From Vibrio sp. HDW18 (GTDB lineage Bacteria; Pseudomonadota; Gammaproteobacteria; Enterobacterales; Vibrionaceae), in assembly GCF_011306175.1 (NCBI RefSeq), contig NZ_CP049914.1, positions 124,001-188,000 on the forward strand: a DNA stretch of 64,000 bases, given 5' to 3'. The notes under the pieces were generated by a model, which saw nothing but the letters and a program-made list of their open reading frames with translations, was not told the origin of the DNA and did no database searches. Of this stretch, positions 26,818 through 36,382 are shown piece after piece (position 1 is the stretch's first letter; every line of letters begins with the position of its first letter). The position numbers were made by a program, and so were the translations under genes.

Positions 26818-27573
26818 TTAGCCAAAGTCACCGTTAACGTAACCACGCGTGCGATCATCACGTGGATTACTGAAGATAACTTGGGTTTCATCGTGTTCAA
26901 CCAACTCACCCATTAAGAAGAAAGCGGTGCGATCTGAGATACGACGCGCTTGCTGCATTGAGTGGGTCACGATCACGATGGTGTAATTCTTTTTCAGATC
27001 TTCCATCAACTCTTCAATTTTATGGGTCGCGATCGGATCGAGTGCCGAAGTCGGCTCATCCATCAAAATCACATCCGGCTCCATCGCAATGGTGCGCGCA
27101 ATACATAAACGCTGTTGCTGACCACCAGAGAGGCCAAAGGCGTGAGATTTCAGGCGATCTTTCACTTCATCCCACAACGCCGCGCTACGCAGTGAACGCT
27201 CAACCACTTGATCAAGATATTTTTTATCTTTGATGCCTTGCGCACGCAGGCCATACGCGACGTTTTCATAAATACTCATCGGGAATGGGTTCGGCTTTTG
27301 GAATACCATACCAACGCGAATGCGCAAATCAGAGACATCGATATTGCCATACACATCTTGGCCATCCATGGTCAGTTTGCCGGTAATTTTCACCCCTTCA
27401 ATCAAATCATTCATGCGGTTCAAGCAGCGTAGTAAGGTTGATTTACCACAGCCCGAAGGGCCAATCAGCGCCGTCACTTGACGAGTTGGGATCGGCAGGT
27501 TGATCGACTTCAGCGCTTGGTTTTCACCGTAGAACAGATCAAGGTTTTCAATATTAAATTTGGTCGTTTTCAT
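26818..27573 (-). CDS. pstB: Phosphate ABC transporter ATPase PstB
   Basis: This 251-residue ATPase powers high-affinity phosphate import. It has Walker [11 protein letters not shown]-loop [16 protein letters not shown] (the NPFP motif is typical of PstB), signature [13 protein letters not shown], Walker [15 protein letters not shown] and the H-loop [11 protein letters not shown] at 27573 gives the standard length; the upstream 20 residues in the longer frame overlap the end of pstA. It is the last gene of pstSCAB and is followed by a terminator. No phoU follows. Confidence 0.97.
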   Translation of the reverse strand: MKTTKFNIENLDLFYGENQALKSINLPIPTRQVTALIGPSGCGKSTLLRCLNRMNDLIEGVKITGKLTMDGQDVYGNIDVSDLRIRVGMVFQKPNPFPMSIYENVAYGLRAQGIKDKKYLDQVVERSLRSAALWDEVKDRLKSHAFGLSGGQQQRLCIARTIAMEPDVILMDEPTSALDPIATHKIEELMEDLKKNYTIVIVTHSMQQARRISDRTAFFLMGELVEHDETQVIFSNPRDDRTRGYVNGDFG

Positions 27574-27601
27574 TGGATTATCTCTAAATTCTGTCAATGG
27601 C

Positions 27602-28471
27602 TTAGTAAGTCGCAGTATTGAATCGTTTGGCAATTAACTTGGTGATCATGTTGATCAGCAGTACCACCACAATCAGTACAGTGGCGGTGCCATAAGCTTG
27701 ATTCCACTCTTCGATAGTAAACAGCTCGGTGGTCAACTTGTATAAGTGCACGGTTAAGGTACGTCCCGAATCAAGCAGAGAATTCGGAATACGTGCCACC
27801 ATACCTGCAGTCAAAAACACCGGAGCCGATTCACCAATCACACGGCCAATACTCAAAATAACAGAAGTTAAAATCCCCGGCATTGCACTGGGCAAAATCA
27901 GCCGACGAATAGTATAAATTTTTGAAGCACCGACACCATAAGAACCTTCACGATAGGTCTGTGGCACCGACATCAACGCTTCTTCGGTGGTACGAATGAT
28001 CACCGGTAAAATCAGGATACTCAGGGTTAACGCACCAGAGAGTATCGAGAAACCTAGCCCCAAAATCGCGACGAAGAAAGTCATACCAAACAGACCAAAA
28101 ATGATCGATGGAATACCCGCTAGCGATTCGGTACAAAAACGAATGATTTTGACTAAACGACTGCCCACTTTGGCGTATTCAGTCAGATAAATCGCGGTCA
28201 TAATACCGATAGGTGCCGCCACCGCAATTGAGGCAACCACCATGTAGAGCGTCGCCACGATCATCGGGAAAATGCCGTGTTCATCGCCAGTATGGGTGTA
28301 GTTGTCAGTAATGAATTTCCAGTTAACGTGTTGCAAACCGTTAGACAAAATGTACCAGATGATCCAGAACAGGAAACCGACCGTCAATGCCGCAGAAATC
28401 CAGATAAACGCACGCAGCACATTATCTTTAAACTCACGCGCCTGTTTTAGTTTTACACGATCCATGCCCAT
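27602..28471 (-). CDS. pstA: Phosphate ABC transporter permease PstA
   Basis: This 289-residue permease has six transmembrane segments. The EAA loop region is [34 protein letters not shown]. Its start codon overlaps the pstC stop as TAATG (base 28471 shared), so translation is probably coupled. It pairs with PstC to form the membrane channel for phosphate. Length is normal for the family. Confidence 0.96.
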   Translation of the reverse strand: MGMDRVKLKQAREFKDNVLRAFIWISAALTVGFLFWIIWYILSNGLQHVNWKFITDNYTHTGDEHGIFPMIVATLYMVVASIAVAAPIGIMTAIYLTEYAKVGSRLVKIIRFCTESLAGIPSIIFGLFGMTFFVAILGLGFSILSGALTLSILILPVIIRTTEEALMSVPQTYREGSYGVGASKIYTIRRLILPSAMPGILTSVILSIGRVIGESAPVFLTAGMVARIPNSLLDSGRTLTVHLYKLTTELFTIEEWNQAYGTATVLIVVVLLINMITKLIAKRFNTATY

Positions 28472-29391
28472 TACCTCGCTTTCTCACGGTTCAAGTACAA
28501 CAATGCCGCATTCAACATCATGATGAACACCAGTAGCACTACGCCAGTCGCGTACAGCGCATTAGCATGAATACCGCTTGCGTAAGACATTTCAATCGCA
28601 ATATTGGCGGTTAAGGTGCGTGCTGCATCCAGCAGACCTTCCGGCATGGCTGGGGCGTTACCCATTACCATGATGATCGCCATCGTTTCACCTAACGCAC
28701 GGCCGATGCCTAAGATAACCCCAGTCATGATCCCAGAGCGAGCCGCAGGAACTAGGAGTTTAAAGATGGTGTAAATGCTCGATGCACCAAGTGCTAATGA
28801 GCCTTCTTTGTAGGCGCGAGGAACCGCACGAATCGAGGTTTCCGATACCGTGATCACTGTCGGTAGAATCATCACGCCAAGCACGATAATCCCGGCCAAA
28901 ATGGTGTTACCGGCTGGAACCTGAAACACATTTTGGATCAGCGGTACAATAATTACTAAACCGAAGAAGCCGTAAACCACCGAAGGAATGCCCGCAAGCA
29001 GTTCAACCGCCGGGCGGATCACATCCGCCACCCGTTTCGGAGCAACTTCAGCAATAAAAATGGCGGTAAGTACCCCAACTGGCACCCCAACAATCACCGC
29101 ACCAAAGGTTGATACGACAGAAGCGACAATCATAGTCGCGACACCGTACAGTGCAGGAGGGAGCCAATCTTGGCCAAGCACAATGCCTGACACGCCAGCT
29201 TCTTGGAACGCTGGGATACTTTCACGAACAATGAAGTACGCGATGATGGCAAGAGAAACAATGCCAATCACGGCACTGGTCAGAAACAAACCGTGAAAGA
29301 TACGTTCTTTCCAGTCAACACGTCGCTGCTCACGCAGACCACGTATAGAGGTATTATCCATAAGCTTGTCACTATTGGTTGCGATGGTCAT
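28471..29391 (-). CDS. pstC: Phosphate ABC transporter permease PstC
   Basis: This 306-residue permease has six transmembrane segments. It shows the PstC-type loop SETSIRAVPRAYKEGSLALGASSIYTIFKLLVP and EVAPKRVADVIRPAVELLAGIPSVVYGFFG. It is followed by pstA with a one-base overlap and preceded by pstS across a 77-bp gap. This gap has no strong terminator, so all four genes should form one operon. Confidence 0.96.
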   Translation of the reverse strand: MTIATNSDKLMDNTSIRGLREQRRVDWKERIFHGLFLTSAVIGIVSLAIIAYFIVRESIPAFQEAGVSGIVLGQDWLPPALYGVATMIVASVVSTFGAVIVGVPVGVLTAIFIAEVAPKRVADVIRPAVELLAGIPSVVYGFFGLVIIVPLIQNVFQVPAGNTILAGIIVLGVMILPTVITVSETSIRAVPRAYKEGSLALGASSIYTIFKLLVPAARSGIMTGVILGIGRALGETMAIIMVMGNAPAMPEGLLDAARTLTANIAIEMSYASGIHANALYATGVVLLVFIMMLNAALLYLNREKAR

Positions 29392-29468
29392 AAATCACCT
29401 ATCGAACGGATGTCGTTCAAAACAAAGTACCCGACCCAAATCGGGTCGGGCAAAGAGGGTAAAACGTA

Positions 29469-30290
29469 TTACTTAGCGGTGATGTAACCTTTTGCGGCTA
29501 CAATCTGTTGTGCTTCATCTGACAGCATCCAATCTAGGAATTTCTGAGCTGCAGCAGATGGCTTACCTTGCATGTAAAGCACTAGGAATGGGCGAGAAAC
29601 TTGGTAAGTGCCGTTTTTCACGTTATCAACGCTTGCTTCAACACCGTTTACCGCTAGCGCGTGCACTGAGCTATCAACGGTACCCAAAGAGATGTAACCG
29701 ATAGCGTAAGGGTTTGAAGCCACCATTGTTTTCAGTGCGCCGTTACCGTTTGCTACTTGTGCACGTTGTGAAATCGCTGAAACTTCTTTATCTGACACTT
29801 TCTTTTTCAGTGCCATGATGTCTTCGAATGCACCACGAGTACCAGAAGCGGTATCACGAGTGATTGCAACGATAGGCTTGTCTTCGCCACCCACTTGTTT
29901 CCAGTTAGTCACTTCGCCTTTATAGATTTGAGAAACTTGCTCAGAGGTTAAACCTTTCACTGCATTGCTTGGGTGAACCACCACCGCGATACCATCCAGA
30001 GCAATCGCTTCTTCAATCAGCGCTGGCTCTTTTTCTGAATCTTTCAGATTACGTGATGACATACCAAAATGAGCACTGCCATTTTTAGCAGCTTTGATGC
30101 CCGCTGAAGAACCTGGGCCTTGAACTTCAATGAAGACTTCAGGATTACTTTTTGCGTACGTTTCAGAAAATACTTCCATCAGCGGTGTAACACTGCTTGA
30201 GCCCACTGCTGAAATTGTCTCTTTCGCCATAACTGGATTTACTGCAAGTGCGCCCATAAGAGCGATAGCACCGATTACTGTCTTTTTCAT
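29469..30290 (-). CDS. pstS: Periplasmic phosphate-binding protein PstS
   Basis: This 273-residue protein has a signal peptide MKKTVIGAIALMGALAVNPVMA. The phosphate-binding signature includes AVGSSSVTPLMEVFSETY near the N-terminus and AITRDTASGTRGAFEDI (the SGT-containing phosphate loop). It is the short PstS-like class common in Vibrio. I chose ATG at 30290 (AGGA upstream), since the longer reading places 26 non-signal residues first. It heads the pstSCAB operon and has PHO-box candidates upstream. Confidence 0.95.
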   Translation of the reverse strand: MKKTVIGAIALMGALAVNPVMAKETISAVGSSSVTPLMEVFSETYAKSNPEVFIEVQGPGSSAGIKAAKNGSAHFGMSSRNLKDSEKEPALIEEAIALDGIAVVVHPSNAVKGLTSEQVSQIYKGEVTNWKQVGGEDKPIVAITRDTASGTRGAFEDIMALKKKVSDKEVSAISQRAQVANGNGALKTMVASNPYAIGYISLGTVDSSVHALAVNGVEASVDNVKNGTYQVSRPFLVLYMQGKPSAAAQKFLDWMLSDEAQQIVAAKGYITAK

Positions 30291-30361
30291 CACAAATTTC
30301 CTATAAGTGGCTAGGTTGCCGTTGCGTTTCAGTTGAACGAGGCTCACTTTAGGCGGTAAAT

Positions 30362-30379
30362 ATGACAATTATGTTTCAG
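30362..30379 (-). promoter_or_regulatory. Candidate PHO box upstream of pstS
   Basis: On the minus strand it reads CTGAAACATAATTGTCAT, 11 of 18 matches to the PhoB box CTGTCATAAATCTGTCAC, with the half-site TTGTCAT well preserved. A further TGTCATA occurs at 30394-30400. PhoB control of pst is established in related bacteria; this site is inferred. Confidence 0.55.
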
Positions 30380-30410
30380 TTAATTGAACCCTGTATGACA
30401 CCTCAGCTTC

Positions 30411-30431
30411 TGTCGTCAGCTTTTGTCGTCA
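30411..30431. repeat. Direct repeat TGTCGTCA x2 upstream of pstS
   Basis: TGTCGTCA occurs at 30411-30418 and again at 30424-30431. The spacing of 13 bp does not fit the 11-bp PHO-box period. Confidence 0.6.
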
Positions 30432-30511
30432 ATAACGTCATCCAACATCAGTCAGTTCGCGCCGTTAGGATCGCCGATCATCAAAATTATCGTATTACCA
30501 CCCACGCTTGA

Positions 30512-30639
30512 TATACCCAAACAACTTGGAGTTGCAGGTAGGCGGCAAGTGAGTGAGTCCCCATGAGCATAGGCAAACTATGTGATTGGGGTGAACGAAC
30601 GTCGCCAACACCGCTGCAGCTTCAAGTAGGAAGGGTATA
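30512..30639 (+). repeat. ERIC element, full length (128 bp), copy B
   Basis: It starts TATACCCAAACAACTTGGAG and ends AAGTAGGAAGGGTATA, with the ERIC core AGTGAGTCCCCATGAGCA in the middle. It is inverted relative to copy A at 22905-23032 and differs from it at five positions by my count. Confidence 0.92.
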
Positions 30640-30674
30640 CATGAGATGTTATCCATGTAAAGACCATAATAGAC

Positions 30675-30707
30675 GATACCCCTTACATTCGTCATGTAAG
30701 GGGTATC
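30675..30707. repeat. Perfect 14-bp hairpin downstream of the DEAD-box gene
   Basis: GATACCCCTTACAT pairs exactly with its complement around TCGTC. No T-run follows on either strand. It could be a transcript end stabiliser for the helicase gene or a small palindromic repeat. Confidence 0.75.
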
Positions 30708-30815
30708 ATCAAATCTCGATCCTCGGCGCAGCACTCGTCGTGCTAGAGTGCCTACAGCGATGCCGATAATCTTGGCCAATCAGCGCTAACCTTCGACTCG
30801 GCCAAGCCTCTGAAT

Positions 30816-32174
30816 TTATTCCATAGCATCTTCTTGATCAGTTTCTGGCTGGGCTGCCACTTTCTTTTTCGGAATAAATACCGCATCACCCACCGCAACA
30901 TTGCGGTAAAAACTTTTATCACGCGCGGCGGGTTTGCTGGCTTTAGTCGGCGCTTTGGTTTTGGTGACACGCTGCTTAGGTGCTGCTTTTGGCGTAGTTT
31001 GGCGCGGTTTTAAACCTTTAAACTTACCGGCTAAACCTTCGAGTACTTCAAACTGCAGCTCTTGTTGTAAAAAAGCTTCGACTCGTTTGAAACTATCCCA
31101 ATCTTTCGGCCCCACCAGTGACATCGCATCACCTTTATTACCCGCCCGGCCGGTGCGACCAATCCGATGCACATACTCTTCAGTATGCTTTGGCATATCG
31201 AAGTTGATCACATGGGTCACTGATGGAATATCAAGACCACGCGAAGCCACATCGGTCGTCACTAGGATCTTAAACACCGTACGCTCAAATTGGCTCATGA
31301 TGGTATTACGCTGAGCCTGATTAAGGTTACCACTCAGTGCCACCGCTTTCAGATTATGCTGGTTGAGCTTTTCGGTCAGGCGATCAGTATCAACACGAGT
31401 TGCCGTGAAGATGATCACTTGGCGATAGTCGGCATCCGCCAAAATACGATCTAATAGAGCTTCTTTGTGATCAAGATGATCGCATAGGTAAAAATGCTGG
31501 GTAATGTCTTTATGTTCAGCGCTGCCAACCCCAATCGCAATCCGTTTCGGTTCATTAAGCAGCTCCATCGCCATGTCATTCACATCAGCGTGATCTAAAG
31601 TAGCAGAGAACATTAATGTCTGACGGCGACGGTGCTTGGCCGCATGATGAATACGACGCAGCTCTTTAGCAAAGCCTAAATCGAGCATGCGATCTGCTTC
31701 ATCCAACACCAAGGTTTCCAACCCTTCGAGGAACAGCGAACGGTGATCAAGGTGATCGGCAAGACGCCCCGGTGTCGCGACAATAAAGCGCGGACCACGC
31801 GCTAACGCTTTGACTTGATCGTTAAAATTTTCACCACCAGTGATCAACGTCGCGGTATAGCTTAAACCACCGAGCATTGAACGTAGCTCACCATACACTT
31901 GTTTAGCCAACTCACGGGTCGGCACCAAAATGATCCCACGTGGGTCTTTGGCAGAAAACGCTTTGGTCTTTAAAGATTTGTGTAACATCGGCAACACGAA
32001 GGCTAAGGTTTTGCCTGAACCGGTCTTAGATGAAGCCAACAAATCTCGTCCGGCAATGATTAACGGAATCGCCTGCTGTTGGATCTCTGTCGCTTGTTTG
32101 AAATTGTAATGCGCTAAATTTTTCAGTAAGCGATTATCTAAGCCTAAATCTTTGAATTGCAAAGTATTCTCCAT
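30816..32174 (-). CDS. DEAD-box ATP-dependent RNA helicase
   Basis: This 452-residue helicase has all canonical motifs: the Q-motif region NFKQATEIQQQAIPL, Walker A SSKTGSGKT, PTRELA, ATPGRL, DEAD, SAT, ASRGLDIPSV and HRIGRTGRAG. A basic lysine- and proline-rich C-terminal tail (APKQRVTKTKAPTKASKP) follows. It resembles the SrmB/RhlE group and may act in ribosome assembly or cold adaptation. In contrast to the helicase at 11831, TPGR and RGLD are intact. It is divergent from lpp. The paralogue name is not certain. Confidence 0.92.
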   Translation of the reverse strand: MENTLQFKDLGLDNRLLKNLAHYNFKQATEIQQQAIPLIIAGRDLLASSKTGSGKTLAFVLPMLHKSLKTKAFSAKDPRGIILVPTRELAKQVYGELRSMLGGLSYTATLITGGENFNDQVKALARGPRFIVATPGRLADHLDHRSLFLEGLETLVLDEADRMLDLGFAKELRRIHHAAKHRRRQTLMFSATLDHADVNDMAMELLNEPKRIAIGVGSAEHKDITQHFYLCDHLDHKEALLDRILADADYRQVIIFTATRVDTDRLTEKLNQHNLKAVALSGNLNQAQRNTIMSQFERTVFKILVTTDVASRGLDIPSVTHVINFDMPKHTEEYVHRIGRTGRAGNKGDAMSLVGPKDWDSFKRVEAFLQQELQFEVLEGLAGKFKGLKPRQTTPKAAPKQRVTKTKAPTKASKPAARDKSFYRNVAVGDAVFIPKKKVAAQPETDQEDAME

Positions 32175-32503
32175 CTTTGGTTATATTTTAAAGTGTCAAC
32201 GAGATCACGAAAAAGTCCGCTATCATAGCGCAAATCGTCTATTTATAGATAGTCAAGCCAGCAAATAATCCGCCAACCCATCAGCTTGCTGAATAAAAAA
32301 GGGACAATCATCCATTCAGGATTGAGCACCAGGCCAATTTGTTGATTCTTTGTCAAATTATTGGAAAAATTTTACTTTTCAAGACTAGTTTTATACCAAA
32401 TAGCGACTACAATCTGATTGTCCTTATTGAAATTTCTCACAAGTATAGGACGTAACTGTAACTGATACCGAATTACTAAGTTTAAAAGTTTAAGGAGTTC
32501 TCT
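32175..32503. other. Divergent promoter region between the helicase and lpp
   Basis: No gene is present in this 329-bp AT-rich stretch. It should hold two divergent promoters. The lpp gene has a near-ideal ribosome binding site (AAGGAG) six bases before its ATG. I see no clear operator or riboswitch fold. Confidence 0.6.
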
Positions 32504-32752
32504 ATGAACAAGATGTTAATCGCAGCAGCAGCGTCTTCTGTACTTCTATTAGCCGGTTGCGCCTCTGGTCCTGATGAAGCTAGCACTGCAAAAATGAATG
32601 AAATCAGCACTCAGGTCAGCGAACTGAACTCACAAGTTGCGGCACTGTCATCAAAAGTGGATCAAGCAACCAACGCAGCGAAATCAGCACAAGAAGAAGC
32701 CGCACGCGCTAATGAACGTATCGACAACATTGCTCAGTCTTATACTAAATAA
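32504..32752 (+). CDS. lpp: Major outer membrane (Braun-type) lipoprotein Lpp
   Basis: This 82-residue protein has the signal peptide MNKMLIAAAASSVLLLAGC with lipobox LAGC (Cys19). A heptad coiled coil follows (ISTQVSELNSQVAALSSKVDQ), and it ends in Lys (QSYTK), the residue that L,D-transpeptidases attach to peptidoglycan. That the L,D-transpeptidase gene lies next door (convergent) fits. The ribosome binding site is very strong and a long T-run terminator follows, as expected for a very abundant protein. Confidence 0.94.
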   Translation: MNKMLIAAAASSVLLLAGCASGPDEASTAKMNEISTQVSELNSQVAALSSKVDQATNAAKSAQEEAARANERIDNIAQSYTK

Positions 32753-32778
32753 GCATTGAGTGATCACTCGAATGAACA

Positions 32779-32810
32779 AGAGCCAGCGATTGCTGGCTCT
32801 TTCTTTTTTT
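32779..32810 (+). terminator. Terminator after lpp
   Basis: A 9-bp stem (AGAGCCAGC and complement) with a GATT loop, followed by a long T-rich tract. Confidence 0.93.
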
Positions 32811-32831
32811 GATCACATTTTGATCATCAGA

Positions 32832-33764
32832 TTACTGCGCTAACAAATCCCACTGCGCTGGGGCGATTTCAACTGGCACGCCATTTTGAGCTAAAACCGC
32901 GGCGCGAGCTTTCGCATCAGAAATTTGGTGCTCAGCTAACCACCAGCTGAGCTCTTGCGGTATGGCTAATTCAGTTTTTACACCATTACTGCGGGTAAGA
33001 GGTTCATGTACTTCAATAAATACGCTGCGATCTGGCTCTAACGCCACTTTGATCGGTTCATTAATGATGCGTACTTTCTCGCCCCGTTCAACTTGCTGAA
33101 ATAGCCATTCAATATCTTTCGGTTCCATACGAATACAGCCAGCACTCACCCGCATGCCGATACCAAAATCTTTGTTGGTGCCATGGATCAAATAATCCCC
33201 CGGCCCATAAGCCAGACGCATCGCATATTCACCAAGCGGATTATCTGGCCCAGCAGGAACGATAGCCGGCAGATCAATACCTTTTGCGAGATATTCTTTA
33301 CGAATGGAGGCGGGAGGTGTCCAAGTCGGGGCCTTGCGCTTACTACTAATTGAGGTTTGCATCACTGGTGTATCACGCCCAATCCGGCCAATCCCCACTG
33401 GGAAAATATACACTTTGCCCAGATCGGGGCGGAAATAGTAGAGACGCAATTCAGCTAGGTTGATCACTATGCCCTCATAAGCCACTTTGGGCAAAATAAC
33501 CTGAGCTGGGATTGCTAATACAAACCCTTGTTGTGGCAAAAATGGGTCAACGCCACGATTGGCCGCCATCAAGGCTAAAAAACCGATCTCATATTGTTTA
33601 GCAATATCGGCTAAGATTTCACCTTTCTGGATCTCATGGTACTGCGTATTGCCGACGATACTACTGCCTTCGACAGGCAGATCAAACACGGCAGCAGTGG
33701 CATGCCAACTGACCACCAATGTACAACTGATTGCCCAAAATTTGCGCCACATAATGCTGATCAT
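32832..33764 (-). CDS. ldtA: L,D-transpeptidase (LysM + YkuD)
   Basis: This 310-residue exported protein has a signal segment (WAISCTLVVSWHATAA region), a LysM domain (YHEIQKGEILADIAKQY, about 42-86) and a YkuD catalytic domain (about 97-235). The active site is visible as HGTN (H194) and SAGCIRM (nucleophile C210). Such enzymes make 3-3 cross-links or attach Lpp to peptidoglycan. The first ATG overlaps the phrB stop as ATGA; a second ATG (33752) has a better-spaced AAGGGA. The name ldtA follows my recollection of the V. cholerae gene next to lpp and is less sure than the family. Confidence 0.88.
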   Translation of the reverse strand: MISIMWRKFWAISCTLVVSWHATAAVFDLPVEGSSIVGNTQYHEIQKGEILADIAKQYEIGFLALMAANRGVDPFLPQQGFVLAIPAQVILPKVAYEGIVINLAELRLYYFRPDLGKVYIFPVGIGRIGRDTPVMQTSISSKRKAPTWTPPASIRKEYLAKGIDLPAIVPAGPDNPLGEYAMRLAYGPGDYLIHGTNKDFGIGMRVSAGCIRMEPKDIEWLFQQVERGEKVRIINEPIKVALEPDRSVFIEVHEPLTRSNGVKTELAIPQELSWWLAEHQISDAKARAAVLAQNGVPVEIAPAQWDLLAQ

Positions 33765-35170
33765 CCCTTCGCTATTTTATAAAGATGTAAGGTTACTGCT
33801 CTTTCCTGTTGATGATCAACCAGTCGCGCTGGATATGACACGCTATTGACAGCCGAACACACCCACGGTTGATGAATATCTTTACTGGCTACGCTACGCA
33901 GCTCTGGTACCCAACGGCGAATAAAATCACCATTGGGATCAAATTTTTCACTCTGACTCACCGGGTTAAAAATCCGAAAATACGGTTGTGCATCACAACC
34001 TGTAGAGGCGCTCCACTGCCAACCACCATTGTTGGCTGCGTAATCACCATCAATTAAGCGACTCATAAAATAACGCTCACCCCAACGCCAATCAATATGC
34101 AAATCTTTGGTTAAAAAACTGGCGACCAACATACGAAGTCGATTGTGCATCCACCCGGTTTGGTTGAGTTGACGCATCGCTGCATCAATAATTGGGTAGC
34201 CAGTGCAGCCCTCACACCAGCGGCGAAACTTCTCATCCTCATTCCACCACTCAAGGCGAGCTGCCCATGGCTGAAAATCCTCGCTTTTCGAAAGATTAGG
34301 ATCGATAGCCACCCAATGCTGATAAAACTCTCGCCAAATCAGTTCATTCAACCAAACTTGCCCACCTTCGCTTAACACGCCAACAGATGACTCAGCAAAT
34401 AAGCTCGCCACACATTGACGTACCGATAACGCACCGATCGCCAAATACGGCGAAAGCATACTGGTACCATCACGAGCTGGAAAATCACGCGATTGGTGAT
34501 AATCCTGTACTCGCTCGCCGCAAAAAGTGTGTAACTGACGATGCAAGCTCAGACTATCAACTGGCCACGCCGAGCTGTCCACTCTTGGATAACCAAACGC
34601 TTGCTGTGGATACCAAAGCCAAGCACTCAATTCATTCGGCAGTGACCATGCAGGTGCTGGGAGAGTTTTGCGGATGCGTGGCGGCTGCAATAGTGCGAGC
34701 CAACGACGCTTAAAGGGAGTGAACACCTTAAATAATTGCTCTTGCTGAGTCAGCACGCTACCGGGCGCGAATAAACATTTATCGTCTGATGCAGACCACA
34801 ATATTCCGGCCTTAGCCAAAGATTGTGCGGTACGCTGATCACGTTGTTGCTCATCAAACTCATAATCTCGATTGGCAAATACATGTGTCACATTGAGCGT
34901 GCTAGCTAACTGAGTGACCACCTTGGCAGCCGAGTTAAAATCGTCCACTTGTTGATACAACAGTGGCACATTCAGTGCAGCGAGCTCTTGCTGCAATACG
35001 GCTAAACGCCGCCAGATAAAATCCGCTTGTATCGGTGCTAAATGGTGCTTCTGCCACTGATCCGGAGTCGCCATATAGAGCGCCACGACTGGCTCACCAG
35101 TGGCGAGAGCAGCGTTAAGCGCGGTGTTATCCATACTGCGCAGATCACGACGAAACCAAACCAATTGCAT
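33761..35170 (-). CDS. phrB: Deoxyribodipyrimidine photolyase PhrB
   Basis: This 469-residue class I CPD photolyase repairs UV dimers with light. The N-terminal antenna domain begins MQLVWFRRDLR. The FAD-binding domain shows WLNELIWREFYQHW, GYPIIDAAMRQLNQTGWMHN, DGDYAANNGGWQWSASTGCD and PYFRIFNPVSQSEKFD. It lies downstream of the DUF523/DUF1722 gene, like the ybgA-phr pair of E. coli, and overlaps the L,D-transpeptidase start by four bases. The three genes probably form one operon. Confidence 0.96.
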   Translation of the reverse strand: MQLVWFRRDLRSMDNTALNAALATGEPVVALYMATPDQWQKHHLAPIQADFIWRRLAVLQQELAALNVPLLYQQVDDFNSAAKVVTQLASTLNVTHVFANRDYEFDEQQRDQRTAQSLAKAGILWSASDDKCLFAPGSVLTQQEQLFKVFTPFKRRWLALLQPPRIRKTLPAPAWSLPNELSAWLWYPQQAFGYPRVDSSAWPVDSLSLHRQLHTFCGERVQDYHQSRDFPARDGTSMLSPYLAIGALSVRQCVASLFAESSVGVLSEGGQVWLNELIWREFYQHWVAIDPNLSKSEDFQPWAARLEWWNEDEKFRRWCEGCTGYPIIDAAMRQLNQTGWMHNRLRMLVASFLTKDLHIDWRWGERYFMSRLIDGDYAANNGGWQWSASTGCDAQPYFRIFNPVSQSEKFDPNGDFIRRWVPELRSVASKDIHQPWVCSAVNSVSYPARLVDHQQERAVTLHLYKIAKG

Positions 35171-35228
35171 ACCAATACCTTAGTGTTGTGCGATAAGACG
35201 ATGATCGGCGACGAGATCGCGCGGTCGC

Positions 35229-36182
35229 TCATAAACCATAGCGCAGTTTTAATTCTGCAGGATAAGGATTGAGATAGCGTTGCTGGGCCAAATAGGCATC
35301 TGGATACAATACTAGGTAGTGTTTTAGCAACGTCAGTGGCGCGAGCAAAGGCAACTCACCGATGCGATAACTCTCAATCACTTGCGATAGTTCAGCTTTT
35401 TGCAGCGGGTTAAGCACACGCTTAAAGTAACCTTGCAGATGCATTAAAACGTTGGTGTTATTTTTGCGGCTGGCACGCTGAGTCAGCGCTTGCATTAAAC
35501 CCAAACGATACTGTTGGATAAAAGTCTCAAGCGAATACTGTTTCACCTGCGCCACTAACTGTCCTAACATTTGGTACGATTGTGGATGATGGGCCATTAA
35601 CATCAGTTTGTATCGAGAGTGAAAATCCACCACTTTTTTGGCACTTGCTGCATCGCCTAAATGGGTATAAAAATCGTGCAAACAGTAGATGCGGGTAATA
35701 AAATTTTCGCACAATACCGGGTCATGTAAGCGGCCATCTTCCTCGACCGGTAGCCACGGCATTTTTTCAAGCAAAATTCGGGTATAAATTCCAACCCCTT
35801 CTTTTTCTGAGCCATTATTCTTATACACTTTCACCCGTTCCATACCACAACTGGGCGATTTAGCACACACGATATAGCCGCAAAGCTTGCTATCAGACAG
35901 TTCGGCAATTTTATGCTGCGCATAATTTTCCAGCGCCTCGGTGTGGTCGCGAACTCCATCTTTAGTTTCCACCAACCGGATGCGCTGGTTTTCTGAAATA
36001 AGCCGTAACGTTGGCCGTGGTACTGGCAACCCCATCCCCATTTCGGGGCACACAGAGACAAATTCTGCATAACGTGCCAATTCATCAGTAATAAAACGGC
36101 TGATTTTATGCCCGCCATCGAAACGGACTTTGGCACCAAGCAGACAAGCACTCACACCAATTTTGAGAGGGGGATTCGGCAT
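35229..36182 (-). CDS. DUF523 and DUF1722 (YbgA) fusion protein
   Basis: This 317-residue protein has an N-terminal DUF523 domain (residues 5-150; KIGVSACLLGAKVRFDGGHK and GYIVCAKSPSCGMERVKVY, with conserved cysteines) and a C-terminal DUF1722/YbgA domain (about 185-300; HSRYKLMLMAHHPQSY). This fusion is common next to photolyase in proteobacteria. ATG at 36182 has GGAG before it; the longer reading is not family-like. The biochemical role is unknown; the CxxxC pair suggests metal or cluster binding, which is inference. Confidence 0.87.
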   Translation of the reverse strand: MPNPPLKIGVSACLLGAKVRFDGGHKISRFITDELARYAEFVSVCPEMGMGLPVPRPTLRLISENQRIRLVETKDGVRDHTEALENYAQHKIAELSDSKLCGYIVCAKSPSCGMERVKVYKNNGSEKEGVGIYTRILLEKMPWLPVEEDGRLHDPVLCENFITRIYCLHDFYTHLGDAASAKKVVDFHSRYKLMLMAHHPQSYQMLGQLVAQVKQYSLETFIQQYRLGLMQALTQRASRKNNTNVLMHLQGYFKRVLNPLQKAELSQVIESYRIGELPLLAPLTLLKHYLVLYPDAYLAQQRYLNPYPAELKLRYGL

Positions 36183-36382
36183 TCTGATCTCCAGTACTGA
36201 TTTATAGTGACAATCTCTACAAATATAAGATCTATAGTAGGAAACAAACCGTTCACCTAAGTGACTCAAATAGCATAGTGTGAGGTAACACTAATTATTA
36301 TCTAATCAGATGATAAATGTGTCCGATGTTTGGCCTAACTTCGTGTTTAATAGCGACTTGCCTCCTATAATGGCTTGCCATT

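Larger units (their letters stand above)
30291..30815. other. Intergenic region upstream of pstS with PHO box, repeats and ERIC copy B
   Basis: No coding gene is supported in this 525-bp stretch. It holds PHO-box candidates (30362-30400), a direct repeat of TGTCGTCA (30411 and 30424), a full ERIC element (30512-30639) and a 14-bp perfect hairpin (30675-30707). The DEAD-box gene ends at 30816. Confidence 0.75.
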
